A stretch of 64,000 bases of DNA from Owenweeksia sp964619125 (GCA_964619125.1 CAZUCA010000012.1:1-64000), one strand, 5' to 3'; shown: positions 49,436-58,368, counted from the first letter of the stretch. Numbers and translations are program-made. The notes: generated by a model not told the origin, from the letters alone.

Positions 49436-50062
49436 ATGGCCTTTATCCGTAAGCATGCCTTATTTATCCTTATCCTTTTTCACCTGGTGGGCTTAGTGGG
49501 TATAGTTTTTATAAACCGGGAAACTTTTGCCGGCCTCACACCCTACAACCTCCTGCTAAGCGCGTTATTGATGCTGGCGGTACATCATCCCCCGGGCCGC
49601 CGCTTCTGGCTATTATTCGGGTTTTGTTTTGTGAGTGGCTGGCTGGTAGAGCTGCTCGGCACCAAAACCGGACTGCCCTTTGGAAACTATTGGTATGGCC
49701 CGGCCCTGGGTTACCGGCTGTCAGGGGTACCAGTGATCATTGGTATAAACTGGTTTTTGATGGTAATGGGGAGTGGCTTTATTGCCCGCTACCTCCTTAA
49801 CAACCGTGGCCTTCAAATATTGCTGGCTGCGGCTGTAATGACCTTAATTGACCTCGCAATCGAACCGCTCGCACCGGCTCTGGATTATTGGTATTGGCAG
49901 CAGGGTCAAGCTCCCGCTTTGAACTACCTGGGCTGGCTATTGGTTTCTGTTGCCATGCAGTTAGTATTTCAATTTACAGTGGCTCACGAGCGAAACCCGA
50001 TAGCTATTCCCTATATTCTGACTGTTACAGGCTTCTTTCTAATTCTTAATTTCACCCTATGA
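49436..50062 (+). CDS. cruF: Carotenoid 1',2'-hydratase CruF
   Basis: 208 aa, about seven membrane helices. LLFGFCFVSGWLVELLGTKTGLPFGNYWYG and PVIIGINWFLMVMGSG are the DUF422/CruF signature; the charged residues E and D in the helices are conserved (VELLGT, LIDLAIEPLA). It adds water across the 1',2' double bond of gamma-carotene or similar compounds to give the 1'-hydroxy group of saproxanthin and myxol. 17 bp after crtD-like and overlapping crtZ by 4 bp. Confidence 0.9.
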   Translation: MAFIRKHALFILILFHLVGLVGIVFINRETFAGLTPYNLLLSALLMLAVHHPPGRRFWLLFGFCFVSGWLVELLGTKTGLPFGNYWYGPALGYRLSGVPVIIGINWFLMVMGSGFIARYLLNNRGLQILLAAAVMTLIDLAIEPLAPALDYWYWQQGQAPALNYLGWLLVSVAMQLVFQFTVAHERNPIAIPYILTVTGFFLILNFTL

Positions 50063-50547
50063 GTTGGTGGGTAATTGCATTGATCGTTTTTGCTACTTTC
50101 TGGGCCATGGAGTTCGTGGCCTGGGCTACCCATAAATATGTTATGCACGGCTTTTTGTGGAGCTTGCACAAAGATCATCACGTAAAGGAGCCTGGCTTTT
50201 TTGAAAAAAACGATGCCTTCTTTCTGATTTTTGCCATCCCCAGCTGGCTTTGCATCATGCTGGGAATGATGCAAAGCAGCCCGCTTTCGGTGAGTATAGG
50301 TGCCGGTATCGCCGTATATGGCTTAGCCTACTTCCTGGTGCATGAAGTGTTCATCCACCAGCGGTTGAAGTGGTTTCGCCATAGTAACAATTTTTATCTC
50401 AGAGCCATTCGGCGCGCTCATAAAATGCATCACAAACATCTCACTAAAGAGGATGGCGAAAGCTATGGGATGCTGATAGTTAGCTATCGTTACTTTAAGC
50501 AGGAGATAAAGAAGGCTAACCAGCAGAAACTGACTACTGCTCAATGA
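50059..50547 (+). CDS. crtZ: Beta-carotene 3-hydroxylase CrtZ
   Basis: 162 aa. A di-iron membrane hydroxylase. The four histidine clusters are HKYVMH, HKDHH, FIHQ(H-containing loop) and RAHKMHHKH. It hydroxylates the beta-ionone ring at C3. Starts inside the cruF stop and ends overlapping the cyclase gene by 4 bp, so the operon is tightly coupled. Confidence 0.93.
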   Translation: MSWWVIALIVFATFWAMEFVAWATHKYVMHGFLWSLHKDHHVKEPGFFEKNDAFFLIFAIPSWLCIMLGMMQSSPLSVSIGAGIAVYGLAYFLVHEVFIHQRLKWFRHSNNFYLRAIRRAHKMHHKHLTKEDGESYGMLIVSYRYFKQEIKKANQQKLTTAQ

Positions 50548-51257
50548 TAGAAAACTATTTCTACCTCTGGTTAATGCTGGCTTCCCTGCTGGTGCCACTT
50601 GCGCGTAGTTTTGAGCCCCGGCTCGCGTATTATCGCAGCTTTGGGGCCTTATTCCTTTCCATTCTTATAGTGGGGGGCTTTTTTATTTGCTGGGATATCA
50701 TTTTCACCGCCAGGGGGTACTGGGGTTTCAATGAGCGATACCTGTCCGGAGTCAATATCGTTAACCTTCCGCTGGGGGAGTGGCTTTTCTTTATAGTTAT
50801 TCCCTTTTGCTGCGTGTTTATCTACCGCGTATTAAACCACTTTTTTCCCCGTCCATTAATTGGCCACAAAGGCACCCGTAACATCAGTAACTTCCTGATG
50901 GGGTTCAGCATTGCCCTGGCTATTACCTTCTACGATCGCTGGTATACCGTACTCACTTTTAGCTTTCTCGCAGTTTTGTTGTATCTGCATGCACGGGTAT
51001 GGAAAACGCGCTGGCTGGGACGCTTTTACCTGGCCTATGCCGTTATTTTAATTCCGTTTCTGGTGGTAAATGGTATCCTTACCGGCTTCGGTATTCAGGA
51101 GGAAATAGTGTGGTATAACGAAGCCGAAATGATTGGCACCCGCATCGCTACTATCCCGCTTGAAGATGCCTTTTACGGTATGCTACTAATTTTGGGGGTA
51201 CTGAGCTGCTATGAATATTTCGGCCGTAAGTGGAAACAGGATTTTATTTCTGCTTAA
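50544..51257 (+). CDS. crtYcd: Lycopene cyclase, fused CrtYc/CrtYd type
   Basis: 237 aa with about seven membrane helices, two tandem lycopene-cyclase domains fused in one chain. First repeat: LARSFEPRLAYYRSFGALF, FICWDIIFTARGYWGFN and the PLGEWLFFIVIPFCCVFIY motif; second repeat: IPFLVVNGILTGFGIQEEIVWYNEAEMIGTRIATIPLEDAFYGMLL. The paired PxEE/PxED motifs of this heterodimeric-type cyclase are PLGEW and PLEDA. It closes lycopene ends into beta rings; a monocyclic product (gamma-carotene) suits the rest of the operon. Confidence 0.92.
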   Translation: MIENYFYLWLMLASLLVPLARSFEPRLAYYRSFGALFLSILIVGGFFICWDIIFTARGYWGFNERYLSGVNIVNLPLGEWLFFIVIPFCCVFIYRVLNHFFPRPLIGHKGTRNISNFLMGFSIALAITFYDRWYTVLTFSFLAVLLYLHARVWKTRWLGRFYLAYAVILIPFLVVNGILTGFGIQEEIVWYNEAEMIGTRIATIPLEDAFYGMLLILGVLSCYEYFGRKWKQDFISA

Positions 51258-51259
51258 AC

Positions 51260-51763
51260 TCAAGAAACCAAAGCGGTATAAGGCTTAGTTTCAAGTTTCA
51301 CTTCAACGTGTTCCAGTAAATTGGTTGAGAGTGAAAGGCCTTTAAAATCGGCCTTTACGGGGAAGTGCTTATGATTGCGGTCGATCAGCACCACCGTCTT
51401 GATTTGCTTCACCCGGTAATCCATAAAATAGCGCACGCCATGAATTAGGGTGGAGCCGGTATTGAGTACGTCATCCACCACCACAATTGACTTGCCTTCC
51501 AGGTCAACATCTGATTGAAAATCGGGACTTTTCTCCAGCGGATCTTTTTTGTTGACCACAATGCGAATCAGGCTCACCTTGAGGGGAGAGATTTCACGCA
51601 ACTTTCCGGCCAGCAGTTCTGCCAGTTTATAGCCACTCTCCACAATGCCGGCCAGGATTACTTCCTCGTCATCGGCATGCACCTCGTAGATCTGCCAGGC
51701 AATGCGATTTACCCGATCAAGGATTTGTTGATGGCTGAGGACTTCTGTGGTGGCTTGAGGCAT
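51260..51763 (-). CDS. Phosphoribosyltransferase family protein
   Basis: 167 aa. Type I PRTase fold with the PRPP loop SIVVVDDVLNTGSTL, an earlier EVILAGIVESGYKLAELLAG hood region and VSLIRI strand. Similar to PyrR/hypoxanthine-type enzymes but shorter and without PyrR-specific motifs. The base substrate is unknown. It converges with crtYcd (2 bp gap). Confidence 0.85.
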   Translation of the reverse strand: MPQATTEVLSHQQILDRVNRIAWQIYEVHADDEEVILAGIVESGYKLAELLAGKLREISPLKVSLIRIVVNKKDPLEKSPDFQSDVDLEGKSIVVVDDVLNTGSTLIHGVRYFMDYRVKQIKTVVLIDRNHKHFPVKADFKGLSLSTNLLEHVEVKLETKPYTALVS

Positions 51764-51785
51764 AGCGTATGACTTCTTATTAAGG

Positions 51786-51793
51786 CAAAGATA
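51786..51793 (-). promoter_or_regulatory. -7 box of the phosphoribosyltransferase gene
   Basis: TATCTTTG on the minus strand, 22 nt before the ATG. Perfect TAnnTTTG; no clear -33 element. Confidence 0.45.
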
Positions 51794-51829
51794 TATTTAG
51801 CGTTGAGAAAAATGGAATAGGCCCGCTTT

Positions 51830-52192
51830 TTAAATAGAATCCAGCTGGCGGCGGGTAAGTTCGCTTTCCATATCGCCGGTATTGAGGGTGGAGGCCGGTT
51901 CAAAGAGCATCACCTTCACTTCCTCCCCGGCCACGGGCTTATGCAGGGTGCCGCGGGGAATTACGATAAGTTCTCCGGCTCTGATCTGCTGTGGGGGCCG
52001 GTCCTGGTACTCCATTACCAAATTGCCCTCTAATACCAGAAACATCTCATCTTCATCGGCGTGCTGATGCATTACAAATTCGCCTTTAAGCCGGGCCAGC
52101 TTTACCTGTTGGCCGTTGAGCTCCGCCACGATCTTCGGGTTCCAGTGATCGCTGAAATGACTGAACTTCTCCTCAATATTTACTACTTCCAT
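51830..52192 (-). CDS. Small cupin-domain protein
   Basis: 120 aa, single cupin barrel. Motif 1 is MHQHADEDEMFLVLEGN (two His and a Glu), motif 2 is IPRGTLHKPVAGEE (His). The metal site is complete. No partner domain, so the ligand is unknown; simple isomerase or sensor roles are possible. Follows the TPMT-like gene on the same strand with a 26-bp gap. Confidence 0.88.
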   Translation of the reverse strand: MEVVNIEEKFSHFSDHWNPKIVAELNGQQVKLARLKGEFVMHQHADEDEMFLVLEGNLVMEYQDRPPQQIRAGELIVIPRGTLHKPVAGEEVKVMLFEPASTLNTGDMESELTRRQLDSI

Positions 52193-52218
52193 AGCGTAAT
52201 TTTAAAGCAAGTTAGGCA

Positions 52219-52806
52219 TCAGGCCTTTATTAGCCGGAAGAATACTTCGTTGCCACTGCGGGGGACAATGCTGTTGTAGCATTGCTCCAATCGCTGAATC
52301 TTAAAATGGGGCTCAAATAATGACCGGTATTCTGCCTTGCTGCCGCCAAAAGGAGGGCCTTGCTCCGTAAGGGGAAAGTCAAATAAGACTCCGAAGAGTT
52401 GCCCGCCGGGACGGATAATTGCCGCCATTTTTTTAACGTAATCAGAACGCTTAGCGGGAGGGAGGGCACAGAAAAAAGTTTGTTCCACCACCAGGTCAAA
52501 CTGCTGATTGAGCTCGAAAAAATCACCGTGCAGCAACTGGGAGGAGGGAAAATCCGGTACCCGTTGTTTCAGGTTATCGAGCGGAGCCTGAGAGAGGTCA
52601 ATGACCCAGGTGTTCTTGAAACCATTTTTCCACAGCCATTCCGCTTCATAAGCATTGCCGGCACCGGGAATCAAGATTTTTTGATCCCTATCTGCTAATT
52701 GCTGCAAAAAACCGGTGAGGGGTGGGGAGGCGCTGCCCATATCCCAGGGGGTGTTGGCCAATTGGTAGCGCTCGCTCCAGTATTGATCGGTGGTAATATC
52801 GCTCAT
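52219..52806 (-). CDS. Thiopurine S-methyltransferase-like SAM enzyme
   Basis: 195 aa from the ATG at 52806; the frame is open 44 codons upstream but that part would overlap bshC's promoter region. N-terminal DQYWSERYQLANTPWDMG is the TPMT family start. ILIPGAGNAYEAEWLW binds SAM; LVVEQTFFCALPPAKRSDYVKKM is the acidic/aromatic pocket. TPMT-like bacterial enzymes methylate sulphur, selenium or tellurium compounds or halides. Divergent from bshC. Confidence 0.88.
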   Translation of the reverse strand: MSDITTDQYWSERYQLANTPWDMGSASPPLTGFLQQLADRDQKILIPGAGNAYEAEWLWKNGFKNTWVIDLSQAPLDNLKQRVPDFPSSQLLHGDFFELNQQFDLVVEQTFFCALPPAKRSDYVKKMAAIIRPGGQLFGVLFDFPLTEQGPPFGGSKAEYRSLFEPHFKIQRLEQCYNSIVPRSGNEVFFRLIKA

Positions 52807-52916
52807 CAGCTCTATTTTTGAATAGGCAAAACTATATTTTGCCTGAAGAGTTGAAGGCTTTAATTGAAAAATTTGATGGTAGCTTAAGCCTCTGCCCATG
52901 GCCTGAAGAGGTTTCC

Positions 52917-52924
52917 TACTTTTG
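52917..52924 (+). promoter_or_regulatory. -7 box of bshC
   Basis: TACTTTTG ends 8 nt before the ATG of bshC. Perfect TAnnTTTG; predicted leader about 4 nt. No clear -33 element. Confidence 0.45.
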
Positions 52925-52932
52925 CCACACCT

Positions 52933-54546
52933 ATGCAAGCAACCGAATGTATCTCCTTTCGCGCCAGCGGCTATTTCTCAGAGCTGATTTGCGACTATCT
53001 CGATCAGAAACCCGGCCTGCGTGATTTCTATCACCGCTTTCCCAGCCTTGAAAACTTTGCCGCTCAAATTGAGGAAAAGCAGACTTCCTTTAAAAGTGAA
53101 ACCAGGCAAATACTGGTTGAGAGCCTGCTCCGGCAATATGCGCGGTTAAATGACCGCAGCCTTTCTGCAGAAGCCAGTCTGGCCAACATCCGCTTACTAA
53201 AAGAGGAAAACACTTTTAGCGTCACCACCGGGCACCAGCTCAATATTTTTACCGGCCCGCTCTACTTTCTCTATAAAATTGTCAGTACCATTAAGCTGGC
53301 CAAGCAGCTTAACGCTGAGTATTCTGATAAGCAATTCGTGCCGGTGTACTGGATGGCTACCGAAGACCATGATTTTGACGAAATCAATTTTATCAACCTC
53401 TACGGTGGCCGCTTGCGCTGGGAACAGAACGGCGGTGGCCCGGTAGGGCGCTTAAACACCGCCAGCCTGGCAGCGGTGATTAAAGAGCTGGAGGAACACC
53501 TGGGCCCCGGCACCCGCTGTGAAGAGTTGATTGCCCTCTTCCGGGACGCCTATCTTGAACATAAAAACCTTGCTGATGCCACCCGCTTTCTCGTGCATCA
53601 GTTGTTTGGGAAAGAAGGGCTGGTAATAATCGATGCCGATGACCGGCATTTGAAGTCACTGGCGCTTCCTTATTTTAAGAAGGACCTCTTTGAGCACTCC
53701 GCCCAGGCAATGGTGGAGCCGGTCACCTCAAAGCTGGAGGAACTGCACTTCAAGCAGGTACACCCGCGTGAAATCAACCTCTTTTACATTGTAGATGGCT
53801 TGCGCGAACGCATCGAACGCAAGCAGGATCGATGGCTGGTATTGAATACCGACCTCAGTTTTAGCAAAGAGGAACTGGAAAGCGAGCTGCAGGATCATCC
53901 CGATCGCTTTAGCCCCAATGTGGTTCTTCGCCCCTTGTACCAGGAGCTGATCTTACCCAACCTCGCTTATATTGGCGGCGGCGGTGAACTGGCCTATTGG
54001 TTTCAGCTGAAAAAAATGTTTGAGGCCTTAGCAGTGCCTTTTCCAATGCTGGTGCTGCGCAATTCGGTGTTGTGGATTGATAAAAAGCGGCAAAGGAAAA
54101 TGGAGGATCTCGGCCTGTCGGTGCCGGCCGTGTTTCAGCCCCTGCACCAATTGAAGAAGAGCTACGTAAAGGAGCATGCCCCCATGGATACCGAACTGGA
54201 TCCTTACGAGCGAAAGCTTGAAAAAATCTTTGATGAACTGGAAGAGCTAGCCCAGCTCACCGATAAAAGTATGCTGGGAGCGGTGAATGCTCAACGTCAG
54301 AAACAGCTTAACGGTCTGGAGAAGCTACGGAAGAAGCTGATCCGGGCAGAGAAGCGCCGCCACAGCACCGATATGGAAAAGATTGAGCGGGTGTTTTTGG
54401 CTTTATTTCCCAATGAAAGTCTGCAGGAGCGCCATGACAACTTCAGCACCTACTTCTGCGAATACGGCCCCGGCTTTATCCAAAGCTTGCTGACAGAGCT
54501 CGACCCCCTCGATTTCCGGTTCAGGGTCATCCTGGCCAGCAAGTAA
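52933..54546 (+). CDS. bshC: Bacillithiol biosynthesis cysteine-adding enzyme BshC
   Basis: 537 aa. Adds cysteine to GlcN-malate in the last step of bacillithiol synthesis. TTGHQLNIFTGPLYFLYKIVSTI is the standard BshC nucleotide-fold motif, VPVYWMATEDHDFDEINF the next block, and LAYIGGGGELAYWFQLK and LRNSVLWID follow; a long coiled coil (about 415-480, many Lys/Glu/Leu) is also typical. The length is normal. The bshA and bshB genes are not in the window. Confidence 0.94.
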   Translation: MQATECISFRASGYFSELICDYLDQKPGLRDFYHRFPSLENFAAQIEEKQTSFKSETRQILVESLLRQYARLNDRSLSAEASLANIRLLKEENTFSVTTGHQLNIFTGPLYFLYKIVSTIKLAKQLNAEYSDKQFVPVYWMATEDHDFDEINFINLYGGRLRWEQNGGGPVGRLNTASLAAVIKELEEHLGPGTRCEELIALFRDAYLEHKNLADATRFLVHQLFGKEGLVIIDADDRHLKSLALPYFKKDLFEHSAQAMVEPVTSKLEELHFKQVHPREINLFYIVDGLRERIERKQDRWLVLNTDLSFSKEELESELQDHPDRFSPNVVLRPLYQELILPNLAYIGGGGELAYWFQLKKMFEALAVPFPMLVLRNSVLWIDKKRQRKMEDLGLSVPAVFQPLHQLKKSYVKEHAPMDTELDPYERKLEKIFDELEELAQLTDKSMLGAVNAQRQKQLNGLEKLRKKLIRAEKRRHSTDMEKIERVFLALFPNESLQERHDNFSTYFCEYGPGFIQSLLTELDPLDFRFRVILASK

Positions 54547-54547
54547 A

Positions 54548-55981
54548 TCAGTAATGTACCAGCCGGATAGTACCCTGGGGTGACTGCAAAAGATATACGC
54601 CTGCTGGTAAATCCTCAATGGAAATGCGGCTTTTCGGCCCGCTTATTACTTGCTGCTTGAGCACCTGCCCAAGCTGATTGAGAACGCTGATTTCAATTCC
54701 GTTGCTACCCTTCGGCAATTCTATCTCCACCCAGTCGCTGGCCGGATTGGGGTACAGCATGAGCGGCTCCAGCAATTCTTCTTCCAATCCAATAAATTCA
54801 AGCGGTGTGCCCCAGCTTTGGCTTCCCTTCTTGAAATAAAGGAGATTCTTTCCATAAAAGCTGGAATTGCCATAGTCGATATATTCCTCCTTAATCAGCC
54901 CTAAACCGGTGGCATAAAAGCGCTCGCGATTGGGCATTTCAAAACCGGGGTGAAAACAGCCGGTGGCAGTATCGGCCTCAGCAAATTGATCATACTCGAA
55001 GTAACCGGGGCGGCCAACGAGAATATCAGTTTGCCATTCGATGAAAGATGGCGATGACATCATCTGATAATTCGCAGGGTACTCTCCCTGAAAAGAAAAG
55101 AGCTTGCGGGCTGGTTGAGAAGCACCGCTAAAACCAAAATAACTGGTATCAACTCCCTGTACCGAGTCACCAGGTGGAGCACTTATCGGACGGTAGTCAT
55201 TCCAGGTATCGAGAAAGGTATAATAGACAGAATCCTGGGCCGGAAACCACTGTTTGTCTACTACCTCGCGGCTGAGCTTGCGATATTCCTTCAGAGCATA
55301 TGTGCTTAATGATCGCTTAGAGCTGAAATAGTGAAATACCTCGCCAATAGCGAAATCATACAGCTGCAATTTGCTGGGTATGCTAAAATCTATGCGGGAG
55401 AAGACCGAAAAGGAGTTTAAATTAATGCGATGTCCGGAGAAGTAGGGAAACTGCTGTAAGCCCTGGTTACGGGCGAGAAGAATGGGAAATTTATAGAAGA
55501 CCTGGCCGGCAGTGTCAATCAGACTCAATTGATAATATCGCAGAGAATCGCTCCCTCCACCTGGTATAGTCTCATAAGCCGTGGAATCGAGTTGTAGCTG
55601 GAGATCATATTGCTGGTAATTGTAATGGAGCCATCCTGCCTGGGTCACAAAAGGCTGTGATAGCTTGGTGTTAATCTCCAGCTGATAGTGCTTATGATCA
55701 AAATACCAGTACCCACTCGAATCTATAATCCTGTTTCCCAACCATCCGTTACCATTTATCCTGCCATAACAACTGTCGGCATCATCTGTTGCCAGTTCAG
55801 AAATGGGGTAGTAAGTAGTGGTGGATCCACTGCTAATTATTGAATCGAATTTCAGGTGGCTAATCACAGCATTGACATCTGCAAAGGCTATGGTATCAGT
55901 GGGATTGGGAAAGGGGTGATAGTTTTGCCCGTGTAAGTTCAGGTTAAAAAGTATCGTTAAAATGAGGATGCGATTTTTCAT
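54548..55981 (-). CDS. Secreted protein with T9SS type A sorting domain
   Basis: 477 aa from the ATG at 55981 (the frame runs 16 codons further up, but the signal peptide MKNRILILTILFNLNLHGQ fixes it). The long middle has many short beta strands with Tyr/Phe and polar repeats (SGYWYFDHKHYQLEINTKL, SLIDTAGQVFYKF) and no enzyme motif. The C-terminal 85 residues are a T9SS domain: LMLYPNPASDWVEIELP, ISVLNQLGQVLKQQVI and LPAGVYLLQSPQGTIRLVHY. Probably a large surface protein; ligand unknown. Starts 60 bp from the bshC end region. Confidence 0.82.
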   Translation of the reverse strand: MKNRILILTILFNLNLHGQNYHPFPNPTDTIAFADVNAVISHLKFDSIISSGSTTTYYPISELATDDADSCYGRINGNGWLGNRIIDSSGYWYFDHKHYQLEINTKLSQPFVTQAGWLHYNYQQYDLQLQLDSTAYETIPGGGSDSLRYYQLSLIDTAGQVFYKFPILLARNQGLQQFPYFSGHRINLNSFSVFSRIDFSIPSKLQLYDFAIGEVFHYFSSKRSLSTYALKEYRKLSREVVDKQWFPAQDSVYYTFLDTWNDYRPISAPPGDSVQGVDTSYFGFSGASQPARKLFSFQGEYPANYQMMSSPSFIEWQTDILVGRPGYFEYDQFAEADTATGCFHPGFEMPNRERFYATGLGLIKEEYIDYGNSSFYGKNLLYFKKGSQSWGTPLEFIGLEEELLEPLMLYPNPASDWVEIELPKGSNGIEISVLNQLGQVLKQQVISGPKSRISIEDLPAGVYLLQSPQGTIRLVHY

Positions 55982-56118
55982 GAGGCTTAGGTCTGGCTTT
56001 TCAATTACAATAGCTGCCATTATTTTCACCTTTAAAATTGCATGAAATTTCCTTCATAAACAAAGGCTTACCCGCGGCAGTTTTTTCTCGGGGCAAGCAG
56101 CTTTTGCGGCCATAATAC

Positions 56119-56150
56119 TTGGGCAACTCTGGCCGATCTTATTATCTTCG
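56119..56150 (+). promoter_or_regulatory. Promoter of the dipeptidyl peptidase III gene
   Basis: TTG (56119-56121), 21 nt, TATCTTCG (56143-56150): the TAnnTTCG variant seen before sucD and the S1/P1 nuclease. ATG at 56177. Confidence 0.45.
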
Positions 56151-56176
56151 GGCTCTATTCTTTTAAACTTCGACCG

Positions 56177-58201
56177 ATGAAGAAAGTTAGTTTGCTAACC
56201 ATAGCAAGTACCCTATTTATGATTAGTTGTAACAATCAGGAGCCTACCACGGCTGCCAAAGAGGCTGAAGACATGCAGTCTGAACATTCTGAATTTCAAT
56301 GGGAAAGCGAGCAGTTTGCGGATCTGCGCATCCTGCGCTTCCAGATACCCGGTTGGGATGAACTGGAACTCCGTCAGAAAAAACTCGCTTACTATCTCAC
56401 TCAGGCCGGTTTGGCTGGTCGCGATATTACCTGGGATCAGTACTACCGCCACAACCTCGAGATTCGCAAGGCTCTCGAAAATATCGTAAGAAACTACGAC
56501 GGCGATAAAAATGAGCAGTGGGAGAATTTTATGACCTACACCAAACGGGTTTGGTTCAGCAATGGCATTCACCATCACTATAGCAACAACAAGCTCAAGC
56601 CTGGCTTCGACCGCGAGTACCTGAAAACCTTAATGAACGAAACCCAGACTGAGCTGAGTGAGGAAGCTTTTGAAGTAATATTTAATGACAAGGATGCCAA
56701 AAAAGTAAGTAAGGATCCCAATAAGGACCTGCTGCTGGCTTCAGCGGTAAACTTTTACGATCCTGACATCAGCGAAGAAGAAGCAATCGCTTTTTATAAA
56801 AAGCAAATTGTGCCAAATGACGACACCCCCATCAGTTACGGCCTTAACTCCAAGCTGGTTAAGGCGGAAGATGGCAGCATCAGCGAAGAGAAATGGAAAG
56901 TAGGGGGCATGTATGGTCCCGCTATTGAAAAGATCATCTTTTGGCTGGAGAAAGCGAAAGGAGTGGCTGAAAATGATCAGCAGGCCAAGGCGCTCGGCCT
57001 CCTGATCGATTATTATAAGACCGGCGACCTGGAACTGTGGGATAAATACAACGTGGCCTGGGTGGAAGATACCACCAGCGAAGTGGACTATATCAATAGC
57101 TTCATTGAAGTATATGATGACCCTCTTGGTTATAAAGCCACCTACGAAACGGTAGTGCAGGTAAAAGATCTCGATGCCAGTAAGAAAATGGCGGTAATCA
57201 GCGATAACATCCAGTATTTTGAGGATAATGCTCCCATTATGGATGAGCACAAAAAACCCAATGTGGTGGGTGTTAGCTATAAAATGATCAATGTAGTAGG
57301 GGAGGCCGGTGCCACTACGCCGTCAACCCCGATCGGGGTGAATCTGCCCAATGCTAACTGGATCCGTGCCCGGCATGGTTCTAAGTCAGTAAGCCTCGCC
57401 AATATTGAAGGTGCCTACGAAGAGGCCAAGGGTGCCGGCTTTTTGGAGGAGTTCACCTTCAGCAAGGAAGAACTGGAACGGGCCAAAAAATATGCCGGTA
57501 CCAGCAGTAAAATGCACACCGCCCTGCATGAGGTAGTGGGTCATGCCTCCGGCCGCCTGAACCCCGGTGTTGGCACTCCCAAGGAGACCCTCAAGAATTA
57601 CGCTTCCACCCTTGAGGAAGGTCGGGCCGACCTGGTGGCCTTGTATTATATCATGGACCCCAAACTGATGGAGCTTAACCTGATCGATACCATGGAGGTG
57701 GCCAAAGCTGAGTACGACAGCTATATACGCAATGGCCTGATGCTGCAGCTGCGCCGCCTGGAGGTAGGTGATGACATTGAGGAGGATCATATGCGCAACC
57801 GCCAGTTGGTAGCTAAGTGGGCCTATGAGATGGGTAAGGAAAACAATGTGATTGAAAAGAAGACCCTCGATGGCAAAACCTACTTTGTGATCAATGATTA
57901 TGACGCCCTGCGCGAGATCTTTGGGCAGCAACTGCGCGAAATTCAGCGTATAAAAAGTGAGGGTGACTATGCCGCTGGTAAAGAGCTGGTAGAGACCCAC
58001 GGTGTTAAAGTTGACCCTGCCTTGCACAAGGAAGTACTGCAGCGAACCGAAAAGCTAAACATTGCCCCTTATTCAGGTTTTATCCAGCCTCAATTGGTAC
58101 CGGTAATGGAAGGGGATAGCATCACCGATATCAAGGTGGAGTATCCTGATAACTTTACTGAGCAGATGCTGATGTTTGCTGAAAAATATTCCAATCTCTG
58201 A
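56177..58201 (+). CDS. Lipoprotein dipeptidyl peptidase III (M49 family)
   Basis: 674 aa. Signal peptide with lipobox ending MISC (Cys18), then a Ser/Glu/Thr-rich linker. The zinc peptidase motif of family M49 is HEVVGH in MHTALHEVVGHASGRL, and the second motif, TLEEGRADLVALYYI, supplies the third ligand (EExRAx). Peptidases of this family release dipeptides from N-termini. Exported and lipid-anchored here, probably to digest peptides at the envelope. Ends at a strong hairpin terminator. Confidence 0.92.
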   Translation: MKKVSLLTIASTLFMISCNNQEPTTAAKEAEDMQSEHSEFQWESEQFADLRILRFQIPGWDELELRQKKLAYYLTQAGLAGRDITWDQYYRHNLEIRKALENIVRNYDGDKNEQWENFMTYTKRVWFSNGIHHHYSNNKLKPGFDREYLKTLMNETQTELSEEAFEVIFNDKDAKKVSKDPNKDLLLASAVNFYDPDISEEEAIAFYKKQIVPNDDTPISYGLNSKLVKAEDGSISEEKWKVGGMYGPAIEKIIFWLEKAKGVAENDQQAKALGLLIDYYKTGDLELWDKYNVAWVEDTTSEVDYINSFIEVYDDPLGYKATYETVVQVKDLDASKKMAVISDNIQYFEDNAPIMDEHKKPNVVGVSYKMINVVGEAGATTPSTPIGVNLPNANWIRARHGSKSVSLANIEGAYEEAKGAGFLEEFTFSKEELERAKKYAGTSSKMHTALHEVVGHASGRLNPGVGTPKETLKNYASTLEEGRADLVALYYIMDPKLMELNLIDTMEVAKAEYDSYIRNGLMLQLRRLEVGDDIEEDHMRNRQLVAKWAYEMGKENNVIEKKTLDGKTYFVINDYDALREIFGQQLREIQRIKSEGDYAAGKELVETHGVKVDPALHKEVLQRTEKLNIAPYSGFIQPQLVPVMEGDSITDIKVEYPDNFTEQMLMFAEKYSNL

Positions 58202-58224
58202 TTGCAATAATTCTTAAGAGTTAA

Positions 58225-58262
58225 GGCGCAGGCTTCCTGATTGGAAGCCTGCGTTTTTTTTG
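58225..58262 (+). terminator. Terminator of the dipeptidyl peptidase III gene
   Basis: CGCAGGCTTCC (58227-58237), loop TGATT, GGAAGCCTGCG (58243-58253), then T9. Perfect 11-bp stem. Confidence 0.9.
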
Positions 58263-58368
58263 GGCAGAAAAGAAGCGGTTTATGAAGCAAAATAACGCCT
58301 CAAAATTCGTTGTACTTTGAATCATTGCTGACAATTGTATATTCGACTCCTAATCATTTTAACTGGTC

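Noticed and set aside
57386..58027. 213-codon minus-strand ORF opposite the dipeptidyl peptidase III gene
   Set aside because: Antisense shadow; the plus strand gives a full M49 peptidase.
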